NCBI RefSeq assembly: GCF_022808695.1
Contig: NZ_JAKZKW010000027.1
Span: forward strand, 1 to 45,663
Direction: 5' to 3'
DNA from: Fundidesulfovibrio soli
GTDB taxonomy: Bacteria > Desulfobacterota > Desulfovibrionia > Desulfovibrionales > Desulfovibrionaceae
Length of the DNA stretch: 45,663 nt
Positions within the stretch are counted from its first letter, which is position 1, and each line of letters begins with the position of its first letter. The translations under genes and the position numbers were made by a program. Below the pieces are notes generated by a model, which did not search any database, was not told where the DNA came from, and saw nothing but the letters and a program-made list of their open reading frames with translations. Below are positions 33,516 to 39,874 of the stretch, in pieces.

Positions 33516-33563
33516 CCGCGCTCGCAAGGGCCGCGCTCGCAAGGGAACCCCGCAAATGCGGGG
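33516..33563. repeat. 15-bp tandem duplication and adjacent hairpin
   Basis: CCGCGCTCGCAAGGG occurs twice in tandem (33516-33530, 33531-33545), followed by the hairpin CCCCGCA-AA-TGCGGGG (33548-33563), in the divergent region between the Lon-like protease and uspA. No promoter boxes are recognisable. Possible slippage product. Confidence 0.6.
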
Positions 33564-33662
33564 AATCGCCGCTCCAGCTGATTGCCCTTGCATTTTTCTC
33601 CCCCCGCGTTAGTGTGGCAGGGTCGTATTCCTCTCCACTCCAACCCAATTCGAGGGGGAACC

Positions 33663-34121
33663 ATGGAAGTACGCACCATCCTCTGGCCCACTGACCTCTC
33701 TCCCGGCTCCCTCAAGGCGTCGGGGCACGTTCTCTCCCTGGCCGAGAAATACGGCGCCCTCGTGGTGGTCATGTACGTCAGCGTGGACCTCTGCTCCTAT
33801 TTCCCGGCCTACGGCAACTACCCCAGCCCGAACATGATCCAGGAGTTCCAGGGCTGGGAGGTGGAGCAGGCCAAGCTCAAGCTGGAGCATATCTGCGGCG
33901 AGGCCCTGAAGGGCTGCCCAAGGCTCAAGATCCACCTGGTTTCGGGCGAGCCCGCGGCCGAGATCCTCAAAGCCATCGACACCGAGAAGGCCGACCTGGT
34001 CGTCATGACCAGCCGGGGCCATGGCCTGGGGGCCAGGCCGGGCGGGGAGACGGGGCTGGGGCGCGTGGCAAGGGAAATCCTGGAGCTGTCCAAGGTCCCC
34101 GTGCATATCGTGCGGCCCTAG
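33663..34121 (+). CDS. Universal stress protein (UspA family)
   Basis: 152 residues with the UspA fold: N-terminal VRTILWPTDLSPGSLKASGH, central VVVMYVS, and the C-terminal nucleotide loop VMTSRGHGLGARPGGETGLGRVAREIL (G-2x-G-9x-G-like; quoted by position about 115-141), which suggests an ATP-binding member. A GAGGGGGAACC ribosome site precedes the ATG at 33663, so upstream in-frame ATGs are not used. A cytoplasmic stress/survival protein with unknown specific role. Divergent from the Lon-like protease gene. Confidence 0.92.
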   Translation: MEVRTILWPTDLSPGSLKASGHVLSLAEKYGALVVVMYVSVDLCSYFPAYGNYPSPNMIQEFQGWEVEQAKLKLEHICGEALKGCPRLKIHLVSGEPAAEILKAIDTEKADLVVMTSRGHGLGARPGGETGLGRVAREILELSKVPVHIVRP

Positions 34122-34215
34122 CGGAGCCGGGCCAGGCAAGGCGCAGCAAACGGGCCGCGACCGTCACGCCGGGAGCGCGGCCCCCAACCCGTGCCGTTCC
34201 ACACGGAGGCAGGCC

Positions 34216-34491
34216 ATGAACGTCGACGCAAAGGCGATCGAAGCAAAAATCAGGAGCATGTTCCCCGAGATCGTCGAGTACGGTGTGACCCTGGAGGTTA
34301 TCGAAGACCCGCGAATGGACTCCTGGGAGGTCCGGCTGGGCAAGGGCCAGAACAGCATGAGCTCGTGCCTGGACAACGAGGACGTCCGCAAATGCCTGGG
34401 CGGCGAAGAATGCACGGCCTTCGCCGCTGAGCTGCGCCAGTTCGTGCACAGCTACTGCCGCCACTCCAAGGAGTGCCCCGTAGGCGGCTGA
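34216..34491 (+). CDS. Small cysteine-containing protein of unknown function
   Basis: 91 residues; no family recognised. Five cysteines in the C-terminal half (in SSCLDNEDVRKC, GEECTA, SYCRHSKEC) could bind a metal or form disulfides. No signal peptide, so probably cytoplasmic. GGAGG lies eight bases before the ATG at 34216. Separated by 94 bases from uspA, same strand. Confidence 0.78.
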   Translation: MNVDAKAIEAKIRSMFPEIVEYGVTLEVIEDPRMDSWEVRLGKGQNSMSSCLDNEDVRKCLGGEECTAFAAELRQFVHSYCRHSKECPVGG

Positions 34492-34602
34492 CCCTGGGGC
34501 GGCCCCGCCCCCTGCCGCCCATCCGTTTCGCACTTTTCCACCGTCGTCAGGCGTACAGGCTGCGTTTCCCTCTGGCACACCGATAACCGCAGGGAGGTTC
34601 CC

Positions 34603-34848
34603 ATGGCTGCTGATCTGAAGACTTTCACGAACGTTCTGAAGGACGCCATGTCGCAATGCATCAAGACCGACGAGGACGCGGCCGAAGTGATCACCATCGT
34701 GGGCTCCGTCATCACCAACGCCATGAAAAACAAGGACACGGCCTATCTGGAGGGCATCGGCGAGTGGCGCTCCGAATCGGACGGCGGCGGCAAGAAGCGC
34801 ATCATCTTCACGCCGGACAGGAAGCTCATCGACGCGGCCAACGAGTAG
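34603..34848 (+). CDS. Small protein with weak resemblance to HU/IHF
   Basis: 81 residues. The C-terminal half, LEGIGEWRSESDGGGKKRI then FTPDRKLIDAANE, runs parallel to the HU/IHF pattern (L.GFGTF...GRNP.TG..I.....FKPGKALKDAVN) but is shortened in the DNA-binding arm and lacks its Arg/Pro tip. It may be a degenerate DNABII protein or unrelated. GGGAGG precedes the ATG at 34603. A strong GC hairpin follows 12 bases after the stop. Confidence 0.7.
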   Translation: MAADLKTFTNVLKDAMSQCIKTDEDAAEVITIVGSVITNAMKNKDTAYLEGIGEWRSESDGGGKKRIIFTPDRKLIDAANE

Positions 34849-34860
34849 ACCACCACGGCA

Positions 34861-34899
34861 GCCTGGCCGCAGGGAGGGTCCGCCCTCCTGCGGCCAGGC
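34861..34899 (+). terminator. Long GC-rich hairpin after the small HU-like gene
   Basis: GCCTGGCCGCAGGGAGGG pairs with CCCTCCTGCGGCCAGGC (one bulged G, 4-base loop). Very stable, but no U-tract follows on either strand, so it may pause or protect RNA rather than terminate on its own. Confidence 0.55.
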
Positions 34900-34932
34900 C
34901 TCGCGCTTGACAAGCCCGCCCACGGCGGTGCA

Positions 34933-34957
34933 TTTTCGATTTGACGCTTATCGAATT
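34933..34957. promoter_or_regulatory. Likely ArsR operator
   Basis: TTCGAT (34935-34940) and ATCGAA (34950-34955) form an inverted repeat with nine-base spacing, 20 bases before the arsR-family start, overlapping a TTGACG -35-like box (34941-34946). This is the usual size and place for an autoregulatory site of an ArsR repressor. Confidence 0.55.
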
Positions 34958-34975
34958 TCACAAGCAGGTCCGTGC

Positions 34976-35272
34976 ATGAACACGCAGCAGGCAGCCAAGG
35001 TGCTCAAGGCCCTCTCCCACCCCAACCGGCTGGAGATCTATCTGGCCATCGTCCGGGGCGAACGGAGGGACTTCCAGGCCGGGTGCGAATGCTGCGTCTC
35101 CGACATCATGGCCAGGCTCAACATCGGGGCCCCGACCATTTCCCACCACCTCAAGGAGCTGGTGAACGCCGGGCTGGTGGAGACCGAGCGCCAAGGCAAG
35201 TTCCTCACCGCGCGGCCCAACCCGGCCGTGCTGGAGGAGGTCATGGGCCTGCTCTCCGCTGGCCGGCGCTGA
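34976..35272 (+). CDS. ArsR-family transcriptional repressor
   Basis: 98-residue winged-helix protein: VLKALSHPNRLEIYLAIV (about 9-26), then the recognition region IMARLNIGAPTISHHLKELV and beta-wing LVETERQGKFLTARP. A CECC cluster (GCECCVSDIM) lies at the start of the helix where classical ArsR has CVC; aligned, the second Cys of CVC is Ser but two extra Cys precede it, so a thiol-based metal or metalloid site is still plausible. The start is ATG 34976. It sits 25 bases before an EVE-domain gene and not beside any arsenic pump, so its inducer and targets are open. Confidence 0.9.
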   Translation: MNTQQAAKVLKALSHPNRLEIYLAIVRGERRDFQAGCECCVSDIMARLNIGAPTISHHLKELVNAGLVETERQGKFLTARPNPAVLEEVMGLLSAGRR

Positions 35273-35297
35273 ACGCCCGGCACTCCAAGGACGCCGC

Positions 35298-35771
35298 ATG
35301 CCCAGACACTGGCTGCTGAAAACCGAGCCCGGCTGCTACTCCATCGCGAACCTCTCCCAGGAGGAGGACCAGACCACCTCCTGGACCGGGGTGCGCAACT
35401 ACCAGGCCCGCAACTTCATCCGCGACGGCATGGCCCCGGGCGACCTGGCCATCTTCTACCACAGCGTGACCGACCCCTCGGCCGTGGGCGTGGTGCGCGT
35501 GGTGCGGGAGCCCTACCCCGACCCCACCGCCTGGGACCCCGAAGACCGGCACTACGACCCCAAATCCCCACCTGAGAAACCCCAGTGGTACGCCGTGGAC
35601 GTGCGCCTGGAACGGATATTCCCACGCCCGGTGCCCTTGGGGGCCATGCGGGCCGCGCCCGGGCTGGCCGGGATGGAGCTGTTGCGCCGGGGCTCGCGCC
35701 TCTCGGTCATGCCGGTGAGCCAAGGGGAGTTCGCCCTGGTCTGCGCCATGGCCGAGGCTGGCGAGTCCTGA
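35298..35771 (+). CDS. EVE-domain protein
   Basis: 157 residues forming one EVE domain (PUA-like fold), with WLLKTEPGCYSIANL at the N-terminus, WTGVRNYQARNFIRDGM (about 32-48) and AIFYHSV, the standard signature. EVE domains bind modified bases in DNA or RNA, so a role in recognising modified nucleic acid is likely; the exact ligand is unknown. It follows the ArsR gene by 25 bases and is probably co-transcribed. The palindromic element begins 37 bases after the stop. Confidence 0.92.
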   Translation: MPRHWLLKTEPGCYSIANLSQEEDQTTSWTGVRNYQARNFIRDGMAPGDLAIFYHSVTDPSAVGVVRVVREPYPDPTAWDPEDRHYDPKSPPEKPQWYAVDVRLERIFPRPVPLGAMRAAPGLAGMELLRRGSRLSVMPVSQGEFALVCAMAEAGES

Positions 35772-35807
35772 GCTTTCCGGCCTTGCTGTCCGTTGAAAAG
35801 CCGATTC

Positions 35808-35939
35808 TCGCAGCCTGTTCAAAAAACCTGCTGGCAAGGCGCAAGAAAAAAGCCAAGCCCGACGCGCAGCTCTCCTACGCGAGGGTTTGGCTATTATTGA
35901 GCAACGATGTCAGCAGGGATTTTTCAACAGGCTGCTAGG
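35808..35939. repeat. Palindromic intergenic element, copy 2
   Basis: Second copy of the element at 30145-30275, with ends GCAGCCTGTTCAAAAA and TTTTTCAACAGGCTGC. Its stems are CCTGCTG/CAGCAGG and AGCCAA/TTGGCT, which differ from copy 1 by compensatory changes. As in copy 1, the right end supplies the TAG stop (35935-35937) of the minus-strand gene to its right. Lies between convergent genes. Confidence 0.88.
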
Positions 35940-36759
35940 ACACCACGTTCACCCGGGCCGGGCCGCGTTGCACGGTGCGGCGGTAGGCCACGTCCGGGAG
36001 CCCGAAGGTCATGGCGTAGCCGAGGCGGTGATCCCGCGGGATGCCCAGGCGATCCCGGAGTTCGGGGCAGAGCTTCAGGGCCGCCATGACCATGCCGTTC
36101 CAGAGGGTGCCCACCCCGGCGGAGCAGGCCAACAGCTCGAAGGTGGTCAAAGCGGCCAGGCAGTCCTCCACGGGCGAGGGGACGCTCTCGGGCGCGCTGG
36201 CCACCAGCAGGTGCGGTGCGTCCCGGAACACGGCGTCGCGGCCCTGCTCCCGCCAGACCTTCACGGCCCAGCCCAGCACCCGCCCCATGTAGCCTTCGGG
36301 CAACCTCCCCTCCCGCTTGAGCCGCTCCAGGGCGTCCAGCACCTGCGCGCGCACCCCCCGCATGGCCTCCAGGCCCGGCACCAGCGTGAAGAGCACGCCC
36401 TGGGAGTTGACCCCGGTGGGCGCGTGGCAGGCGGCGTCCAGCAGGGAGCGCACCAAAGCCGGGTCCAGGTCGCGGAGCTGGTAGCGGCGCACGGAGCGCC
36501 TGCCCTTGACCAGCACGGCCAGGCTGCGGAAGTCCGGGATGCCCCCCTCCAGTGGCTCGCTGTCCTCGGGGTTCCGGCCCAGGATGGAGAGCGCCCCGGT
36601 GGGGCACACGGCCAGGCAGTGCTGGCAGCGGATGCAGCCCTGAGGGTTGGTCAGGCGCGGCAGGTCGTCCAGAAGGATCACCGACGCGGGGCAATCCTGC
36701 GCGCATTCGCCGCAGCGCACGCAGAGCGTCTCGTCCACGCGAAAATCCAGGTCCTGCAT
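35935..36759 (-). CDS. Ferredoxin-nitroreductase fusion protein
   Basis: 274 residues: an N-terminal two-cluster ferredoxin (CVRCGECAQDCP at 13-24, CIRCQHCLAVCP at 42-53, two 4Fe-4S sites) joined to an FMN nitroreductase domain (about 80-270), with RRSVRRYQLRDLDP and APTGVNSQG as flavin-site motifs and ACSAGVGTLWNGM near the C-terminus. Such fusions in anaerobes pass electrons from internal clusters to FMN; the substrate is unknown. The ATG is at 36757-36759. The stop codon is supplied by the palindromic element. It follows the RarD-like gene by ten bases on the same strand. Confidence 0.93.
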   Translation of the reverse strand: MQDLDFRVDETLCVRCGECAQDCPASVILLDDLPRLTNPQGCIRCQHCLAVCPTGALSILGRNPEDSEPLEGGIPDFRSLAVLVKGRRSVRRYQLRDLDPALVRSLLDAACHAPTGVNSQGVLFTLVPGLEAMRGVRAQVLDALERLKREGRLPEGYMGRVLGWAVKVWREQGRDAVFRDAPHLLVASAPESVPSPVEDCLAALTTFELLACSAGVGTLWNGMVMAALKLCPELRDRLGIPRDHRLGYAMTFGLPDVAYRRTVQRGPARVNVVS

Positions 36760-36769
36760 GTGTCCTCCG

Positions 36770-37678
36770 TCAGCTGTTTGCGTCCGCCCGCCTCGCGAGC
36801 CCGCGCAGGCGCATGGCCCCGTCCACGGTGTAGAGCGCCACGCCCGCCCAGATCAGGCCGAAGGTGGCGGCCCTGGCCAGCCCCAGCGGCTCGCCGTAGA
36901 CCAGAATGCCCAGCGCGAACATGCCCGTGGGCCCGATGTACTGCAGCACGCCCAGGGTGGTCAGGCTGATGCGCCGCGCACCGAAGGCGAAGGTCAACAG
37001 CGGCAGCGTGGTGACGGCCCCCGCGCCCACCAGCAGCAAATCCAGCGCCAGGCCGCCGCTGCCCATGCCGCCCACGCCCTGCGCGGCCCGCCAGAACAGG
37101 TAGCCCGCGGCGGGCAGGCCCAGGCAGGCCGTCTCCACGAACAGGCCCGGCAGGGACTCCACCGCCGTGAGCTTGCGCACCATGCCGTAGATGCCGAAGC
37201 TCACCGCCAGGGACAGGGCGATCCAGGGCAGGCTGCCCGCGCCCACGAACTGCACGGCCACACCGCAGGCCGCCAGCCCCACGGCCACGGATTGTGGCCT
37301 GTTCAGGCGCTCGCGGAACACGGCCATGCCCAGCACCACGTTCACCAGGGGGTTCAAGTAGTAGCCCAGGCTGGCGTCCAGCACGTGGCCGTTGTTCACC
37401 GCCCAGATGTAGAGCACCCAGTTCACGCCGATCATGGCGCTGCTCACGGCCAGCAGGCCCAGGTCCCGCCGGCTGGAGAGCGCCTTGCGCACCTCGCCCG
37501 CGCGGCCCAGGGCCAGGAGCAGCAAACCGGTGAGCGCGCCGGACCAGACCACGCGGTGGCAGCTGATTTCCAGGGCCGCAACGCCGTCCAGCAACCGCCA
37601 GTACAGGGGGAGCATCCCCCAACAGAGAAAGGAGAAGGCCGCGGCCGCGAGGCCCGGGCCTGTCTGTCTTTGGGACAT
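36770..37678 (-). CDS. rarD: RarD-like EamA-family permease
   Basis: 302-residue inner membrane protein with about ten helices. SFLCWGMLPLYWRLLDG near the N-terminus, ISCHRVVWSG and NWVLYIWAVNNGHVLDASLG are RarD landmarks; LQYIGPTGMFALGILVYGE lies near the C-terminus. RarD proteins are drug/metabolite-superfamily transporters of uncertain substrate. The start at 37676-37678 has AAGG nine bases upstream; another ATG three codons earlier abuts that site. Co-oriented with the ferredoxin-nitroreductase gene, ten bases away. Confidence 0.9.
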   Translation of the reverse strand: MSQRQTGPGLAAAAFSFLCWGMLPLYWRLLDGVAALEISCHRVVWSGALTGLLLLALGRAGEVRKALSSRRDLGLLAVSSAMIGVNWVLYIWAVNNGHVLDASLGYYLNPLVNVVLGMAVFRERLNRPQSVAVGLAACGVAVQFVGAGSLPWIALSLAVSFGIYGMVRKLTAVESLPGLFVETACLGLPAAGYLFWRAAQGVGGMGSGGLALDLLLVGAGAVTTLPLLTFAFGARRISLTTLGVLQYIGPTGMFALGILVYGEPLGLARAATFGLIWAGVALYTVDGAMRLRGLARRADANS

Positions 37679-37802
37679 GATGGGCATCCTTGTGTGAAGG
37701 GGGCGATAGTGCTCCTTTTGCAACCGCTTGTGAACCCCTTCCCCCGGGTGGCGGGAAAGCCGGAAAAGCGCTATCCTGGCACTCCCCATCCTGGAGGCCC
37801 GC

Positions 37803-38429
37803 ATGCTGCAGACCCTCAGCCTCAAGTTTTCCGAGCTGGAGCCCGGCCAGCGCTTCCAGCACGATGAAGCCGTGCTGGTGCTGCCCTTCATCGACCCCCG
37901 GGCTGCGGAGCTGAGCAGGGAGGTGCTGACGCGCCGCGCCCTGGCCGACGGACTGCTTGTGCTGGTGGAGGACGACAGGCGCATGGGGTTCGTGGGCGTG
38001 GCCAACGCCCTGTTCGCCCGCAGCGAGTCGAAATATTTCGGATACCTGGCCGAGGACGCCTTCCCCAGCGACGGCTGGCTCAAGTGCGCGCTCTTCACCC
38101 TCGAAAACAGCGGCGCCTGCCTGCTGGCCTTCAACGACGGCCGCTTCCACGGCAACCTGGCCGTGTTCGGGCTGGCCAGCCGCGCCTGGGCCCGCGCGCT
38201 CTACCGCACCTGCCTGTTCTTCCCCGGCTACAAGAGCCACTTCGCCGACGTGGAGCTCTCGGCCATCGCACGCGCCCAGGAGGTCATGACCTACAACCCC
38301 AACTGCGTGCTCATGGAGGTGGACCACCTCAAGCACACCAAGTCCAACTCGCCCGACGACGACACCCTCTACCGCAAGCGCGCCTCCGCCGGATTCGGTG
38401 GGCTGGTTCCGCCCTTCGAGCCCGACTGA
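37803..38429 (+). CDS. Uncharacterised protein, possibly glycosyltransferase-like
   Basis: 208 residues, no signal or membrane segment. The C-terminal third, FFPGYKSHFADVELSAIARA, YNPNCVLMEVDHLKHTK and DDDTLYRKRA, resembles the acceptor-side end of GT-A glycosyltransferase-like proteins that carry PGYxxHxxDxE and a distal DxxYxxRR pattern; the N-terminal nucleotide-sugar DxD motif is not obvious. The assignment is tentative. The ATG at 37803 has GGAGG nine bases upstream. Divergent from rarD. Confidence 0.72.
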   Translation: MLQTLSLKFSELEPGQRFQHDEAVLVLPFIDPRAAELSREVLTRRALADGLLVLVEDDRRMGFVGVANALFARSESKYFGYLAEDAFPSDGWLKCALFTLENSGACLLAFNDGRFHGNLAVFGLASRAWARALYRTCLFFPGYKSHFADVELSAIARAQEVMTYNPNCVLMEVDHLKHTKSNSPDDDTLYRKRASAGFGGLVPPFEPD

Positions 38430-38500
38430 GCCCCCGGGCGACATGATCGCCTGTTGGAAAAGCATTGTGGGCACCTGCGGCATAGGCTAGTCTGAGTGCG

Positions 38501-38535
38501 TGGTATAATGTCGAGTATTCGTATGGATATCGAAT
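38501..38535 (+). promoter_or_regulatory. Extended -10 promoter and adjacent palindrome ahead of the sensor operon
   Basis: TGGTATAAT (38501-38509) is an extended -10 box with a consensus TATAAT; no good -35 is present, as expected for this class. Just downstream, ATTCG (38517-38521) and CGAAT (38531-38535) form an inverted repeat over the likely transcript start, a good site for a repressor. The binding-lipoprotein gene starts 14 bases later. Confidence 0.6.
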
Positions 38536-38548
38536 GTACGGAGCGCCC

Positions 38549-39868
38549 ATGACCATTGCCCGCACCGGATCATCAGCCGGACGCCGCTCCCGCGGCGTCC
38601 TGTCCCGCAACATCATCTCGCGCGCCTTCCTGGCCTGCGCCCTGGCGGCAGCCTTGGCCGCCGCCTGTTCCGGCCAGCCCGAGCGCTTCGTCTGCTCGGA
38701 CAAGCTGGGCTGCGTGGATCTCGGGCCCGACGACCCCGTGAAGATCGGCGTGATCCAGGCCCTTTCGGGCAAGGTGGCCATCCTCGGGCAGGAGCAGGTG
38801 CGCGGCCTCGAGCTGGCACTGGCCAAGCGCGGCGGCCTGGTGGCCGGGCGCCCCGTGGCACTGCCCACCGAGGACACCGGCTGCAAGCCCGAGGGCGGCG
38901 CCAACACCGCGCTCAAGCTGGTGGCGGATCCGTCCGTGCTGGCCATCTTCGGCACCACTTGCTCGGGCGACGCGGCCACCGCGGCCGGGGTCATGTCCGA
39001 GGCGGGGCTCTCCATGATCTCGGGCAACAACAGCGCCCCCTTCCTGACCTCCGTGGCCGGCAAGCGCGCACCCAAGTGGCAGCCCGGCTATTTCCGCACC
39101 GCCCCCAACGAGGAGGCCTCGGGCCCGGCCGCCGCCACCTACGCCTTCAAGACCCTGGGTATCCGGCAGGCCGCCACGGTCAACGACGGCGACATCTACA
39201 CCGCCGGGCTCACCGAGGGGTTCCGGCAGGAGTTCGAACGCCTGGGCGGACGCATCACCCTCTCGGCCACCGTGAACAAGAGCGACACCAACATGGCGCC
39301 CGTGCTCACGGCGGCGGCCAACTCCGGCGCGCAGCTGCTGTTCTTCCCGCTGTTCCAGCCGGAGGGCAACCATGTGCTGCGCCAGGCCAGATCGATGCCT
39401 GAGATGAAGGACGTCATCCTGATGAGCGACGGCTCGCTCATCGAGGGCACCTTCCTGGCGGATGTGAAGCAGGACGCCCTGGGCATGTATTTCGTCGGCC
39501 CCACCCCCCCGGCGGCCACCCCCGAGGTGGCGGCCCTGCGGCAGGCGTACATGGAGCGCTACAAAACGGAGCCGCCCACCATGTATTACCAGAGCGCCTA
39601 CGACGCGGCCAACATCCTCTTCGACGCCATCGAGAAGGCCGCAAAGAGGGACTCCAAGAACACCCTGCACGTGGGCCGACAGGCCCTGCGCGACGCGCTC
39701 TACGCCACCGCGGACTTCAAGGGCGTCACCGGCACGCTCACCTGCAACGATTTCGGGGATTGCGCCCCGCCCCGCTTCAACGTGCTGCGCCTCGACGACC
39801 TTTCCAAAGGCGTGGAAGGCCTGCGGGCCAACGTGCTCTTCACCTACGCACCGGGGACCGCCCGCTAG
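38549..39868 (+). CDS. Solute-binding lipoprotein, branched-chain-amino-acid type (Peripla_BP_6)
   Basis: 439 residues with a lipoprotein signal (lipobox LAAAC, Cys40) and a type I periplasmic binding fold: VKIGVIQALSGKVAILGQEQ, GCKPEGGANTALKLVADPSV and TMYYQSAYDAANILFDAIE are LivJ/AmiC-like. Two further Cys pairs (CSDKLGC, CNDFGDC) may form disulfides. No permease or ATPase gene is nearby; the next two genes are a hybrid kinase and a GGDEF response regulator, so this is probably the sensory ligand-binding component, not a transport subunit. The ATG at 38549 has GGAG six bases upstream. Confidence 0.9.
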   Translation: MTIARTGSSAGRRSRGVLSRNIISRAFLACALAAALAAACSGQPERFVCSDKLGCVDLGPDDPVKIGVIQALSGKVAILGQEQVRGLELALAKRGGLVAGRPVALPTEDTGCKPEGGANTALKLVADPSVLAIFGTTCSGDAATAAGVMSEAGLSMISGNNSAPFLTSVAGKRAPKWQPGYFRTAPNEEASGPAAATYAFKTLGIRQAATVNDGDIYTAGLTEGFRQEFERLGGRITLSATVNKSDTNMAPVLTAAANSGAQLLFFPLFQPEGNHVLRQARSMPEMKDVILMSDGSLIEGTFLADVKQDALGMYFVGPTPPAATPEVAALRQAYMERYKTEPPTMYYQSAYDAANILFDAIEKAAKRDSKNTLHVGRQALRDALYATADFKGVTGTLTCNDFGDCAPPRFNVLRLDDLSKGVEGLRANVLFTYAPGTAR

Positions 39869-39874
39869 GCCGGC

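Noticed and set aside
34561-34602. Sigma-54 promoter starting TGGCAC upstream of the small HU-like gene
   Set aside because: The -12 GC element is missing at the required spacing (TAACC instead of TTGCA-like).
38549-39868. Component of a Liv-type amino-acid ABC importer
   Set aside because: No permease or ATPase genes are adjacent; the following genes are signalling proteins, so a sensory role is favoured.
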